From an uncultured Nitrospirota bacterium (GTDB lineage Bacteria > Nitrospirota > Nitrospiria > Nitrospirales > UBA8639), in NCBI GenBank assembly GCA_937139405.1, contig CAKZPV010000007.1:1-52498 (forward strand): a stretch of DNA of 52,498 nucleotides, read 5' to 3'. Below are positions 17,011-26,857 of the stretch, piece after piece. Made by a program: the position numbers and the translations under genes. Every line of letters starts with the position of its first letter. Positions within the stretch are counted from its first letter, which is position 1. The notes beneath the pieces were generated by a model. It was not told the origin of the DNA, did no database searches, and saw only the letters and a program-made list of their open reading frames with translations.

Positions 17011-17230
17011 ATTAATGTTCAAAAAGCGAAAGCTTTACACATAGAACATTCAAATGCGTACCATAGTTCTCTGCATTGTATGGAATGTGTCTCTTGAGTG
17101 CGTCAGATTGTCGGTCTATAAGCCTTGAAGGTCACGAGAAAATTACATGAGTATTTCATCCAACCATTCATGAGCTTGAGTCTACTTCGCCTCTTTGTGC
17201 GCGTTTCCACACGTACTGAAATCTAATAAA

Positions 17231-18553
17231 ATGTCTATTAATTGCGATGTGCTTGTGATTGGAGGGGGGCCAGCAGGTTCTGCTTTGGCGACCCTGTTGG
17301 CTGAAAAAGGATGGAACATTCATCTACTCGAAAAAACGTCTCATCCGCGTTTCCATATTGGTGAATCGTTACTTCCCCAATCTGTTCCGATCTTACAACA
17401 ACTAGGGGTCTTGCATGAAATTGAAAAGATAGGGATCAAAAAATATGGGGCCGAGTTAATTTCCCATTACGAGAAGACCTCACAGGTGTTCTATTTCGGG
17501 CGGGCCATTGATGAATCACAGCCCTATGCCTTCGAGGTCAAACGAGATGAGTTTGATGCGGTTCTTCTTCGAAATGCGGAGTCTAAAGGTGCACACATTC
17601 ATGAAGGAGTACGGGCCCAGCATGTGGAGTTTCATTCTGGGATGTCTTCCGTTGTTCATGCACAAAATCAAGCCGGAGCATCCCTGAGCTGGGAAGCTAA
17701 GTTTGTCGTAGATGCCAGTGGGCGTGATACGTTTTTATCAGGACAATTGGGTGGGAAACGTCGCAATCCACAACACAATAGTGGAGCCATCTTCGGTCAC
17801 TTTAAAGATGTCACTCGGTATACGGGGAAAGATGAAGGCAATATTGCTGTGGCATGGCATGATCATGGATGGAGTTGGATCATTCCATTCAAGGATGGTA
17901 CGTCAAGTGTGGGAGTGGTCTGTTGGCCAGATTATTTTCGTTCAAGAAATGTTCCTCTGGATCAGTTTCTCCAAGACACGATAAATTTATCCCCTACTCT
18001 CGCAGAGCGAATGCGACAGGCTAGACCCATTTCTCCAGTCTATGCAGCCGCGAATTTTTCGTACCAACAGCAAGCGATGTCGGGTGAAGGCTATTTGATG
18101 ATTGGAGATGCTTTTTCCTTTATCGATCCTATGTTTTCGAGTGGCGTGCACCTAGCACTCAATAGTGCCTTGCTGGGTGCAGAAGTGGTAGAGGCCCACC
18201 TTCAAGAATCGCCCGACTATGCAAAGTGCCTCCGTGATTTTGAAGCTTCTGTTGAGAGGGGGTTGAAAACTTTTTCTTGGTTTATTCATCGATTTACTCA
18301 ACCTGCATTTCGATCTGTGTTTATTTCCGATCACCCTCCACGCTTTATAGAAAAAGGGGTCCTGTCTCTCTTAGCTGGAGACGTCTTTGGAAAATCACCA
18401 ACCTTTTTTCCCTTGTTACTTTTTAAGTTCTTCTACTATCTTGCCTATGTCACCAATTGGCGAGAGAATCAGGCCGCTTCCCGGCGGCGGAAGCAAGGTA
18501 TGGCCAATACCGCGACCAATCTGAAGGATTATGCGGTAAATCAGGAAACGTAA
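17231..18553 (+). CDS. FAD-dependent oxidoreductase, flavin-dependent-halogenase-like
   Basis: I use ATG 17231 (440 residues), which places the FAD motif DVLVIGGGPAGSALA at residues 6-20. Then come PRFHIGESLLP (39-49), KYGAEL with a candidate lysine at K70/K71, WSWIIP at 214-219 (WxWxIP), and GDAFSFIDPMFSSGVHLA at 292-309 (FxPxSxG-type). WxWxIP, the lysine ahead of it and the F-x-x-P-x-x-S-x-G segment are the marks of flavin-dependent halogenases, which use FADH2, O2 and halide. The geranylgeranyl-reductase group shares the fold but lacks this exact set. A separate flavin reductase is needed and none is nearby. Activity as a halogenase is inference. Confidence 0.75.
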   Translation: MSINCDVLVIGGGPAGSALATLLAEKGWNIHLLEKTSHPRFHIGESLLPQSVPILQQLGVLHEIEKIGIKKYGAELISHYEKTSQVFYFGRAIDESQPYAFEVKRDEFDAVLLRNAESKGAHIHEGVRAQHVEFHSGMSSVVHAQNQAGASLSWEAKFVVDASGRDTFLSGQLGGKRRNPQHNSGAIFGHFKDVTRYTGKDEGNIAVAWHDHGWSWIIPFKDGTSSVGVVCWPDYFRSRNVPLDQFLQDTINLSPTLAERMRQARPISPVYAAANFSYQQQAMSGEGYLMIGDAFSFIDPMFSSGVHLALNSALLGAEVVEAHLQESPDYAKCLRDFEASVERGLKTFSWFIHRFTQPAFRSVFISDHPPRFIEKGVLSLLAGDVFGKSPTFFPLLLFKFFYYLAYVTNWRENQAASRRRKQGMANTATNLKDYAVNQET

Positions 18554-18670
18554 TCTATTGGCTTTAAGATCGTTGAGGAAATTCTGCAGAAATTGCGTTC
18601 AGGTTATTTCTTTATACAGCAAAGGCTACCTGACTGATAAGCAAATGGAGTATATAGAGGAGTCTGCTCA

Positions 18671-18970
18671 ATGAATGAACAGGAAAAACAACTAGTTGTT
18701 ATGGCTCATGCCCTTGCCCATCAAGAGAACGAGATTCAATATCTCAAAGCGTTGCTCGTCGAAAAAACGAATATGAAAATTGAAGAATTTCAAGAAGAAC
18801 AGGATTCATTTTGGGCGAAGAGTAAGCATTACCGAATCTATGAAACCATCAAAAACCTCCAAGCTCTTCACGCAGAAATGGAATCCCTTCCCGAAAATAT
18901 TGATCTTGATATGTATCGGGATCACCTACGCTGGCCCAGTGACCCACCTGAAAGTCCCTTAGCGACATAA
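18671..18970 (+). CDS. Small coiled-coil-like cytoplasmic protein
   Basis: The 99-residue product starts at an ATG preceded by AGAGGAG. It is charged and helical (EQEKQLVVMAHALAHQENEI, then LKALLVEKTNMKIEEFQEE), consistent with a coiled coil over residues 1-75, and ends in a Pro-rich tail. Function unknown. It lies 117 bases after the halogenase-like gene on the same strand. Confidence 0.6.
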   Translation: MNEQEKQLVVMAHALAHQENEIQYLKALLVEKTNMKIEEFQEEQDSFWAKSKHYRIYETIKNLQALHAEMESLPENIDLDMYRDHLRWPSDPPESPLAT

Positions 18971-19646
18971 TTTTTTACTTTCCTGATCTTCTGTGACATT
19001 CCTGTTTTCCTACATTTTCGGAGCTTGTCTTGTGAGGTCTCATGAGAGTTCTAAGATTATGGTAAAACTCAAAAGCAACGAACTAGTCAGGGTGAAGAAC
19101 TAAGAGCGGTTGATCATGGCAATGTGACAAGCTACTTAATTCGGTAACAGAGCAATGAGTACACGTTCATCTGACTTGGTACACACAATTCTTTCTTTAG
19201 ATTCCTAAAATCGAGGACATGGAGAAGGGATTGCACTCTCAGGTTCGGCGGCTATCGGTAGTAGGTCATACGACAATCAAAGATACCACTGCTTTATCAG
19301 AGCCAGAATGGAGAAAATGCATAATTCTACGTGGCAGTGTATGAATACGCTATGGGATGGTCATTTCCAATCGTGGCGCGAATTCTGACGACATTGCGAA
19401 AAATGTGTTTCACGGCTGGCCTTGGCTTTGCTTGAGTTTCGCAAGCCGGGCTGGGCCTTGGAAATTTATACCGACGCGACACAGAAAGCCCGCTATGAAG
19501 GCGAGGTAGGCAATACGATCCCCACCAGGCATTCATTGGACGGTGGCTTGGCAGGTGTTGTTTCGAACCTGCCGGGAACTAGCGCGTGGGTTTTAATTTG
19601 ATGTCCTTTGGTTCCGCAGATAGTAGGTCAAGTTTGTCCCTGACCG
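18971..19646. other. Long stretch without a supported gene, composition change
   Basis: About 675 bases with no convincing coding frame. From about 19365 to 19600 the sequence is visibly more GC-rich than its surroundings (for example CACGGCTGGCCTTGGC and AAGCCGGGCTGGGCC), which is suggestive of a transferred or degenerated fragment. Near 19636-19653 TGTCCCTGACCGTTAATCA resembles the repeat-like sequence at 49179-49208. I could not assign the fragment to any element. Confidence 0.35.
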
Positions 19647-20687
19647 TTAATCAAAAGAAACCGGAGATGAAGGAGGAGGCGTTTGATTTTGAAGGGCAAT
19701 TTCGGCATTGCGTATAAAACCTTCGTATTTTGGTCGTCGGGTTGGGCTCCCCTTCGTCATTGAGCGAAACTCCTCTTCGTTTAATGAGGCTAATTGAGAC
19801 AACTGAGGATGGAGAGTCCATGGAGTAGGTTGAAAGTGAGGTTCTCTTGTTGGCTGAGCGTTGATATTGAAGGGGCAGATATCAAGACAGTCATCACAAC
19901 CAAATATTCGATTGCCCATTTTTTTTCGCAATTCCGGTTCAATGTCTGTTAATGACCCTCGATATTCTATAGTGAGATAAGAAATGCATCGTTCGGCATC
20001 CAGTTGATAGGGTTCCACAATTGCGCCGGTCGGACAGGCTTGAATGCATAGTGAACATGATTCGCAGAGATCAATTGCTGGCTTATCCGCTTCTAATTCA
20101 CTCGTCGTCAAAATTTCTCCCAGCAATAACCACGAGCCATAATCAGTCGAAACCAAATTCGTATGTTTGCCAATCCAACCAATTCCGGCTTCTTGCGCCC
20201 AGGCTTTCTCCATAATTGGTCCCGTGTCCACATAACTCCGTGTCTGAATTTCCGGTATCTGTTCGTGAAGATAATCTTCTAGTTGTTTGAGCCGGGTTTT
20301 CATCAAGTCATGATAATCTTTTCCCCAAGCGTAGCGAGCAATTCGGCCAGCTTGTTTTGATTCATCAGCGACATGGTCGGTGTAATAATTCATCCCGACG
20401 ACAATTATGGATTGGCACCCTGAAAGGACTTTGGTGGGATCTGATCGCCGCTGCGGGTCTCGTTCCAACCAAGTCATGGTTCCGTGGAAGCGTTGCTCCA
20501 ACCAATGAGTTAACCGACGCCATAACCGTTGGGGAAGGGGCGACGAATCAGCGTTAAGTATTGGCGCTTGTGAGGAAGAAACGGGGTCAGAACTTGGATA
20601 AGGAACACGGGCAATGCCAACGGCATCAAAGCCCAATGACTGAGCGTGAGCTTTAATCAAGCTATCAAGAGTCAGCGAGGAAGCCAT
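19647..20687 (-). CDS. queG: Epoxyqueuosine reductase
   Basis: The 346-residue product (ATG 20687 preferred over an upstream GTG, whose ribosome binding site spacing would be one base) contains GMNYYTD, RYAWGKDYHD, YVDTGPIMEKAWAQEAGIGW with the catalytic aspartate, GKHTNLV, and two ferredoxin-type clusters, CESCSLCIQACPTGAI and CDDCLDICPFN with an extra CISY. QueG is a cobalamin-dependent 2[4Fe-4S] enzyme that reduces epoxyqueuosine to queuosine in tRNA, the last step of the pathway. No other que genes are nearby. Confidence 0.96.
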   Translation of the reverse strand: MASSLTLDSLIKAHAQSLGFDAVGIARVPYPSSDPVSSSQAPILNADSSPLPQRLWRRLTHWLEQRFHGTMTWLERDPQRRSDPTKVLSGCQSIIVVGMNYYTDHVADESKQAGRIARYAWGKDYHDLMKTRLKQLEDYLHEQIPEIQTRSYVDTGPIMEKAWAQEAGIGWIGKHTNLVSTDYGSWLLLGEILTTSELEADKPAIDLCESCSLCIQACPTGAIVEPYQLDAERCISYLTIEYRGSLTDIEPELRKKMGNRIFGCDDCLDICPFNINAQPTREPHFQPTPWTLHPQLSQLASLNEEEFRSMTKGSPTRRPKYEGFIRNAEIALQNQTPPPSSPVSFD

Positions 20688-20727
20688 GCGTGTTGACACT
20701 TCCTTCGGTGAAATTCAGGTAAGGAAA

Positions 20728-21168
20728 CTATTTTTGTTGAGGAAAGGCAGGGCTTACGGATGGAACATTACCAGAGCAGTTAAACATGACCGTAAACCGA
20801 CCTGTACATTGTTCTGTCTTGCAGGCTTCGCATGTGCCTACGATGGAGGTTTTCCAATCGGTCTTTTTTTCGTTAAATTGGCAGGATGTGGCCCCTCCTT
20901 TTGAAGCTTCCACCCATGGCTCATCATAGCCTGGAAATTGAGCAACCGTACAACCATCGATAATTGGGACATGACATTCGGCCTTTTTCTCACCCTTGAC
21001 CATTCCAATCGTGCAATTGGATTCGGTTCGTGATTGCGATTCAGCTGCTCCAACTGAATCAACTATGAGGCCTGTCACATTCATCAAGAACATGCTGAGA
21101 GATAGAAATATGAAGAACCGAGGTGTCGGCAGACTTTTCAAAGAAGTTGTTTGATAGGACGTATTCAT
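20728..21168 (-). CDS. Small exported cysteine-rich protein
   Basis: The 146-residue product has a signal peptide (hydrophobic core FFIFLSLSMFLMNVTGLIV, cleavage near GAAES). The mature domain of about 100 residues has eight cysteines, with CTIGMVKGEKKAECHVPII, TSCQF, and GTCEACKTEQC, suggesting several disulfides. It is probably periplasmic or secreted. No family was recognised. It is transcribed away from queG with a 40-bp gap, so both could share a transcript with this gene first. Confidence 0.6.
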   Translation of the reverse strand: MNTSYQTTSLKSLPTPRFFIFLSLSMFLMNVTGLIVDSVGAAESQSRTESNCTIGMVKGEKKAECHVPIIDGCTVAQFPGYDEPWVEASKGGATSCQFNEKKTDWKTSIVGTCEACKTEQCTGRFTVMFNCSGNVPSVSPAFPQQK

Positions 21169-21260
21169 GGGTACCTACTTTGAGAAAAATAAATGATGAA
21201 AGGATGAATGCTTTCGTGTAAAGATATGTTGTACTTATACCATATTCCCAAAACAGCCTG

Positions 21261-21840
21261 TCAAAATTTCTTCGATTCTCCTTCTTTAAAAGAAGGAGGG
21301 GGGAAATGATCAAGGCCCAGCTTTTGACGTTGCTTCATGACTTCTGATTCCCACGCTTGTTGAGCATCAAGCTTTTCTCCATGATTAGTGTCGGTGTCAT
21401 ATTGAAGTTTCAATCTTTGTGCGATTCGTTGCGTTAACTGCAATGTCTGCAATAAATCATCTTGATCAGTCATTGAAAGATTGGCTTGTCTGACGACCAA
21501 ACAGCTAATTATAAAATGCAGTTGTTCGTGAGCTAAGAGATATTTCGACATGCACCAGAGCGCGCTATTTTGTGGAGTGATGAAGTCTGGTTTAACTCAG
21601 GAATGTTTAGAGTCCAACGCAATTGAAAGGCGATGTTGTGGCTGATGATGGAGAAAGCGAATAGCTGTTTCAGCTGCTCGCTCATCCTCTGGCTCTCGCG
21701 TGAGGAAATCGCTCCATTGCGGACGGCAATCTAGCTGATACGAGGGGAGAGGGGAAGGATCTGGAATCCAGGTCAAGGTTGTAGCGCAGCCAACTACGAA
21801 CAGCAAAAAATCCAAGAAGAAGTATTCCCTTAAATCGCAT
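21261..21840 (-). pseudogene. DUF922-like zinc-peptidase gene interrupted by TGA
   Basis: Reading the minus strand in one frame, residues resembling a lipoprotein signal (LLFVVGCATT) are followed by TWIPDPSPLPSYQLDCRP and QWSDFL, then LSIALDSKHS, a TGA at 21599-21597, then VKPDFITPQNSALWC and YLLAHEQLHFIIS. DUF922 proteins have a short domain ending in an HEQLHF-type zinc motif, and the Ser before the stop is typically followed by Trp (TGG). So a single TGG-to-TGA change in an otherwise intact frame is likely. The start is also disturbed: MRFKGILLLGFF from ATG 21840 lies in a different frame from the lipobox. The gene is probably dead, though the C-terminal half could restart at 21551. Confidence 0.65.
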
Positions 21841-21923
21841 GAGTAGCAGCGTACCAGTTGAGAAAAAATAGCTTTTTTCGGATCATAGAATATGGGTAGA
21901 TAAAAACATGCATGCATCACAAA

Positions 21924-21956
21924 AAAACCCTGGAGGGTCGAGCCCTCCAGGGTTTT
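21924..21956 (-). terminator. Strong bidirectional Rho-independent terminator after groL
   Basis: Perfect 14-bp arms AAAACCCTGGAGGG and CCCTCCAGGGTTTT flank the loop TCGAG. Read on the minus strand the hairpin follows groL and is succeeded by a T-tract (the run of seven A at 21921-21927 on the plus strand). It also lies upstream of the interrupted DUF922 gene, separating the two transcripts. Confidence 0.9.
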
Positions 21957-21986
21957 CCATATCCCTACTCGTGAGTAGTAAAAGAT

Positions 21987-23669
<1,683 letters not shown>

Positions 23670-23728
23670 TCATCTGTAATCTGTAAATGGATATTAGGTA
23701 AATTATTTTCTGGCATTTCTTGGAAGGC

Positions 23729-24040
23729 TTAGTTTTCAAACACACCCAAAATATCTTCTTCTTTCAAGATTAAGCAATCATCATTTTCAATCTTGATTTT
23801 GGTGCCTGAATATTTATCGAACAAAACTTGGTCTCCCACTTTCACATTTTCGACATCAGCTCCTGCGGCTTCAATCGTTCCACGTTGTGGTTTTTCCCTG
23901 GCTGAATCAGGCACATAAATGCCACCCGCTGTTCGCTCTAATTCTTCGGTATAGGTTACGAAGACTCGATCTCCAAGGGGACGAAACCCTTTTGCACTGC
24001 TTCCATCTTTGGTTTCTTTTTTTTCCTTTGTGGCTGCCAT
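23729..24040 (-). CDS. groS: Co-chaperonin GroES (10 kDa)
   Basis: I start at ATG 24040, which is preceded by AAGGAGGTAAGC, giving 103 residues. The canonical part begins at FRPLGDRVFV and includes the mobile loop RTAGGIYVPDSA, the KVGDQVLFDKYSG strand and the C-terminal EEDILGVFEN. It has an N-terminal extension of about 17 residues (MAATKEKKETKDGSSAKG) that is Lys-rich and not normally present. GroES caps the GroEL ring. No CIRCE element (TTAGCACTC-N9-GAGTGCTAA) is visible upstream, which fits sigma-32 rather than HrcA control. Confidence 0.97.
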   Translation of the reverse strand: MAATKEKKETKDGSSAKGFRPLGDRVFVTYTEELERTAGGIYVPDSAREKPQRGTIEAAGADVENVKVGDQVLFDKYSGTKIKIENDDCLILKEEDILGVFEN

Positions 24041-24229
24041 GCTTACCTCCTTCAATGGTGTGTGGCTTGTTAATGAAAAATTCTGATAAATAGTTCTTAG
24101 GCCCTATTTGTTCGTGGACCATCTATATAGGCTCACGAGCTTCTTTGCTGAAAGTTTAGATAAGTCCCGTTAAATTGAAGTCAAGAGGGGTTCGGTGAGA
24201 TTTTTCCTAGCTGTTTTGGGAGAAATCTG

Positions 24230-24248
24230 GAGACAGACACCAATTAAG
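24230..24248. repeat. Possible REP-like remnant (GAGACAGACACCAATTAAG)
   Basis: In the rpoH-groS gap the sequence GACAGACACCAATTAA resembles GTCAGACACGAATTAA, read on the minus strand at 49179-49208. Such GGTCAGACACxAATTA sequences look like fragments of a dispersed intergenic repeat. Two short matches are weak evidence. Confidence 0.3.
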
Positions 24249-24298
24249 AAAAATAAATGGCCTGTTTTTTGGAAAGATTTATTTGTTTATAGGTGACA

Positions 24299-25348
24299 TT
24301 ACTTACTAAGTAAGGCGAAATCATGAATGTCATTTTGCATAAACTCTCTTAATTTCTTGATGATTTTTGCCTCAATCTGCCGACTCCGTTCCTTCGTAAT
24401 TGAATATTTTTTTCCCAAATCTTCTAATGTTACTGGGGTCTCAGACAACATCCGGTTCCTTAGAATATCTTCTTCACGTTCAGTGAGGGTTTTGGCAAAC
24501 TCCGCAAGTTTTTTGCGAAAAAGAAGTCGAAGCTGCGTATTAGCAAGCTGATCATCGACAGGCGTTTGAACAGCCGGCAATAAATCATGAAATGTGCCTT
24601 CTCCGTCTTCAGTCATAGGCGAGTCTAATGATAATTCCCAACTGCCTAGCCGTTGATCCATTTCCACCACATCTCGTTCGCGGACATTCAAACGGTCGGC
24701 CAAGAGTTTGGGGTCGGGGACATAACCCTCTCGTTCCAGTTTGGCTTTTTCCTTACGCAGGTTATAAAACAAGCGACGCTGTTCTTGTGTGGTGCCGATT
24801 TTGACTAATCGAAAGTTGTTCAACAAATACCGCAGGACAAAGGCACGGACCCACCACGCCGCATAGGCATAGAATCTAACATTCTTAGTGGGGTCGAATT
24901 TCTTCATGGCTTGTAATAAGCCCACATTCCCTTCTTGAATGAGATCCATTTGATCAAGGCCGGCCAGTCCATATTCTGACGCAATTTTTACGCTCACTCG
25001 CAGGTTGGCTAAGATAAGTTTCACGGCGGCGTCGCGCGTGCCGAGTTGATATTCATGAAAGAGTTGAAGCTCTTCTTCTTTGGAAAGAAAAGGGTAACGC
25101 CTCACTTCTGCAAGATAACGGCTTAAGGTTGTTGTGGGTATCAGCGCTGTAGAGAGATTTTCCCATGTGGTCGTATTCTTCGTAGAATCTTTTGTCGACT
25201 CAGATCGAGCTTCATCAGGTGAAATATCGATGGGCAACAATTCATCCGTTGGAGAGTTGAATTCCTCAGCGGAATCAACGGAATCTGAAGCATGTGCCTC
25301 GACATCGATCACTTCTTGGCTGATTTTTTTAGAGGGTTTTATTCGCAT
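24299..25348 (-). CDS. rpoH: RNA polymerase sigma-32-type (heat shock) factor
   Basis: The 349-residue product has sigma-70 region 2 (DLIQEGNVGLLQAMKKFDP at 135-153, RFYAYAAWWVRAFVLRYLL at 158-176), the RpoH box QRRLFYNLRK at 190-199, region 3 and region 4 (TLTEREEDILRNRM, then LEDLGKKYSITKERSRQIEA). The RpoH box distinguishes it from RpoD. Residues 1-75 are an unusual acidic, Ser/Thr-rich extension absent from typical RpoH (about 285 residues). It lies directly upstream of groS-groL on the same strand, 258 bases away, and probably directs their transcription. A feedback circuit through chaperone titration is established for E. coli and is inferred here. Confidence 0.93.
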   Translation of the reverse strand: MRIKPSKKISQEVIDVEAHASDSVDSAEEFNSPTDELLPIDISPDEARSESTKDSTKNTTTWENLSTALIPTTTLSRYLAEVRRYPFLSKEEELQLFHEYQLGTRDAAVKLILANLRVSVKIASEYGLAGLDQMDLIQEGNVGLLQAMKKFDPTKNVRFYAYAAWWVRAFVLRYLLNNFRLVKIGTTQEQRRLFYNLRKEKAKLEREGYVPDPKLLADRLNVRERDVVEMDQRLGSWELSLDSPMTEDGEGTFHDLLPAVQTPVDDQLANTQLRLLFRKKLAEFAKTLTEREEDILRNRMLSETPVTLEDLGKKYSITKERSRQIEAKIIKKLREFMQNDIHDFALLSK

Positions 25349-25597
25349 TTAGAGTAATGTAATAGCATTATTTCTTAATCATGATTCCAGGATATTGTAA
25401 TGAATTTTATGCTCATGACCAAATTCTTTTTCTTACTTATTATAGTTAAGGGAAGTTTTTTCTTTGTAGTTGGTAGGAATCGGATATTTTTCAGGTTGTC
25501 CTCCTCCTCCAAAATTTTTATAGTGAAAAGTCATTCGCTGTATAGAGTGGATGCTTCATTGTTTGAGAGATAAGACTTTGATTATGTTGAGCCAGCA

Positions 25598-26818
25598 ATG
25601 TTGAGAGAAGGGTGGCAGGCTCTTCGTTCTGGCCATTGGCCAAGTTTACTGGGAGCATGGTTGCATTTTGAAGTCAGCTTTGTGGTCTGGCTTCTGATTG
25701 GGGCTCTCAGTATCCCCATATCCGAAGAATTCGGTCTTTCGGGTTTCGAGAAAGGGGTGTTAGTCGGCATTCCCTTGCTGGGAGGTGCCTTACTTCGCAT
25801 TGTGGTTGGACCCTTAGGTGACTGGGCTGGAGCCAAAACCGTTGGTCTGGGGATTTTAGGTCTGGAAGCAGTCGCGCTTTTCCTTGGATGGCAGTGGGGA
25901 ACAAGTTTTGGAGAAATCTTGTGTGTCGGGCTTATCTTGGGCATTGCAGGGACGAGTTTTGCCATTGCTCTGCCTTTAGCTAGCCAAGCCTATCCTCCCG
26001 CGCACCAAGGGTTAGCCATGGGTATTGCCGCTGTCGGTAATAGTGGCGTGTTGCTGGCATCACTGTTTGCGCCACGTCTAGCTGCGATGTATGGCTGGCA
26101 TCAGGTCTTTGCTCTCATGCTAGTTCCTGTATTAGGAACTGCCGCTCTATTCTTCTGGTTGGTCAAGCCTGCGTCCCCCCAGAATCAGCACAAAAAACAA
26201 ACACAGGCATACTTCTCACTGCTTTCCCAGGGGTTAGAGCAAAAATCAATATTTTGGTTATGTGGGCTTTATGGCGTGACCTTTGGTGGCTTCGTCGGAC
26301 TTTCAAGTTATCTGCCCATTTACTTTCATGACCAGTTTCATTTGGATATGATTACTGCTGGGTCGTTGACCGCTCTTTCTGCCATGGCGGGAAGCATAGC
26401 GCGGCCACTAGGAGGCTTTCTTGCCGATCGATTTGGAGGTCTTATCTTATTACTGGGGTTGTTTGTGATTGTGATGATTTTATGCTTGGCTTCAGTCCAA
26501 TTTCTTACGATTAGTTGGACTCTAGCTATGGTGTTTGGGATTATGCTGTGTTTAGGTTTTGGAAATGGAGTGATCTTTCAAGTGGTCTCTTGTCGATTCC
26601 AAGGTATCATGGGAACCGCCTCAGGCTTGGTCGGAGCAGCCGGTGGGTTGGGAGGATTTCTCTTACCTACCGGTTTTGGGTGGTTGAAAGATTTCACAGG
26701 AGAGTTTTCTGCAGGGTTTTTTGCCTTCGGGGTTGTTTCAGGATTAGCCGCACTTAGTGTTATGATAGTTCAACGTTCAACTCGGTTTGTTCCTCCAAAG
26801 GCGGCTTCGGGAACCTAG
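25598..26818 (+). CDS. NNP-family nitrate/nitrite transporter (NarK-like)
   Basis: The 406-residue product has about 12 transmembrane segments. The family signatures are GIAGTSFAIALPLASQAYPP (115-134) followed by GLAMGIAAVGNSGV, and FGNGVIFQVV with GTASGLVGAAGGLGGFLLP. Arginines R67 (TM2, LLRIVVGPLGD) and R269 (TM8, SIARPLGGFLAD) correspond to the two substrate-binding arginines of NarK. It moves nitrate and/or nitrite across the inner membrane by antiport or symport. It is transcribed divergently from rpoH and precedes the riboflavin genes by 40 bases, so could share their transcript. In a nitrite oxidiser it would supply or export nitrogen oxyanions. Confidence 0.9.
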   Translation: MLREGWQALRSGHWPSLLGAWLHFEVSFVVWLLIGALSIPISEEFGLSGFEKGVLVGIPLLGGALLRIVVGPLGDWAGAKTVGLGILGLEAVALFLGWQWGTSFGEILCVGLILGIAGTSFAIALPLASQAYPPAHQGLAMGIAAVGNSGVLLASLFAPRLAAMYGWHQVFALMLVPVLGTAALFFWLVKPASPQNQHKKQTQAYFSLLSQGLEQKSIFWLCGLYGVTFGGFVGLSSYLPIYFHDQFHLDMITAGSLTALSAMAGSIARPLGGFLADRFGGLILLLGLFVIVMILCLASVQFLTISWTLAMVFGIMLCLGFGNGVIFQVVSCRFQGIMGTASGLVGAAGGLGGFLLPTGFGWLKDFTGEFSAGFFAFGVVSGLAALSVMIVQRSTRFVPPKAASGT

Positions 26819-26857
26819 CGGAGAGTATCGTTCACAAAAATTGTAGGCATTTCACGT

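Noticed and set aside
21059-21313. 84-residue minus-strand frame between the Cys-rich protein and the DUF922 remnant
   Set aside because: It overlaps the start of the exported Cys-rich gene and has no ribosome binding site or conserved character.
24056-24298. CIRCE element upstream of groS
   Set aside because: I searched the gap for TTAGCACTC-N9-GAGTGCTAA and did not find it on either strand.
26819-26857. FMN riboswitch in front of ribBA
   Set aside because: Only 40 bases separate the transporter from ribBA, too short for the RFN element, and no conserved core is present.
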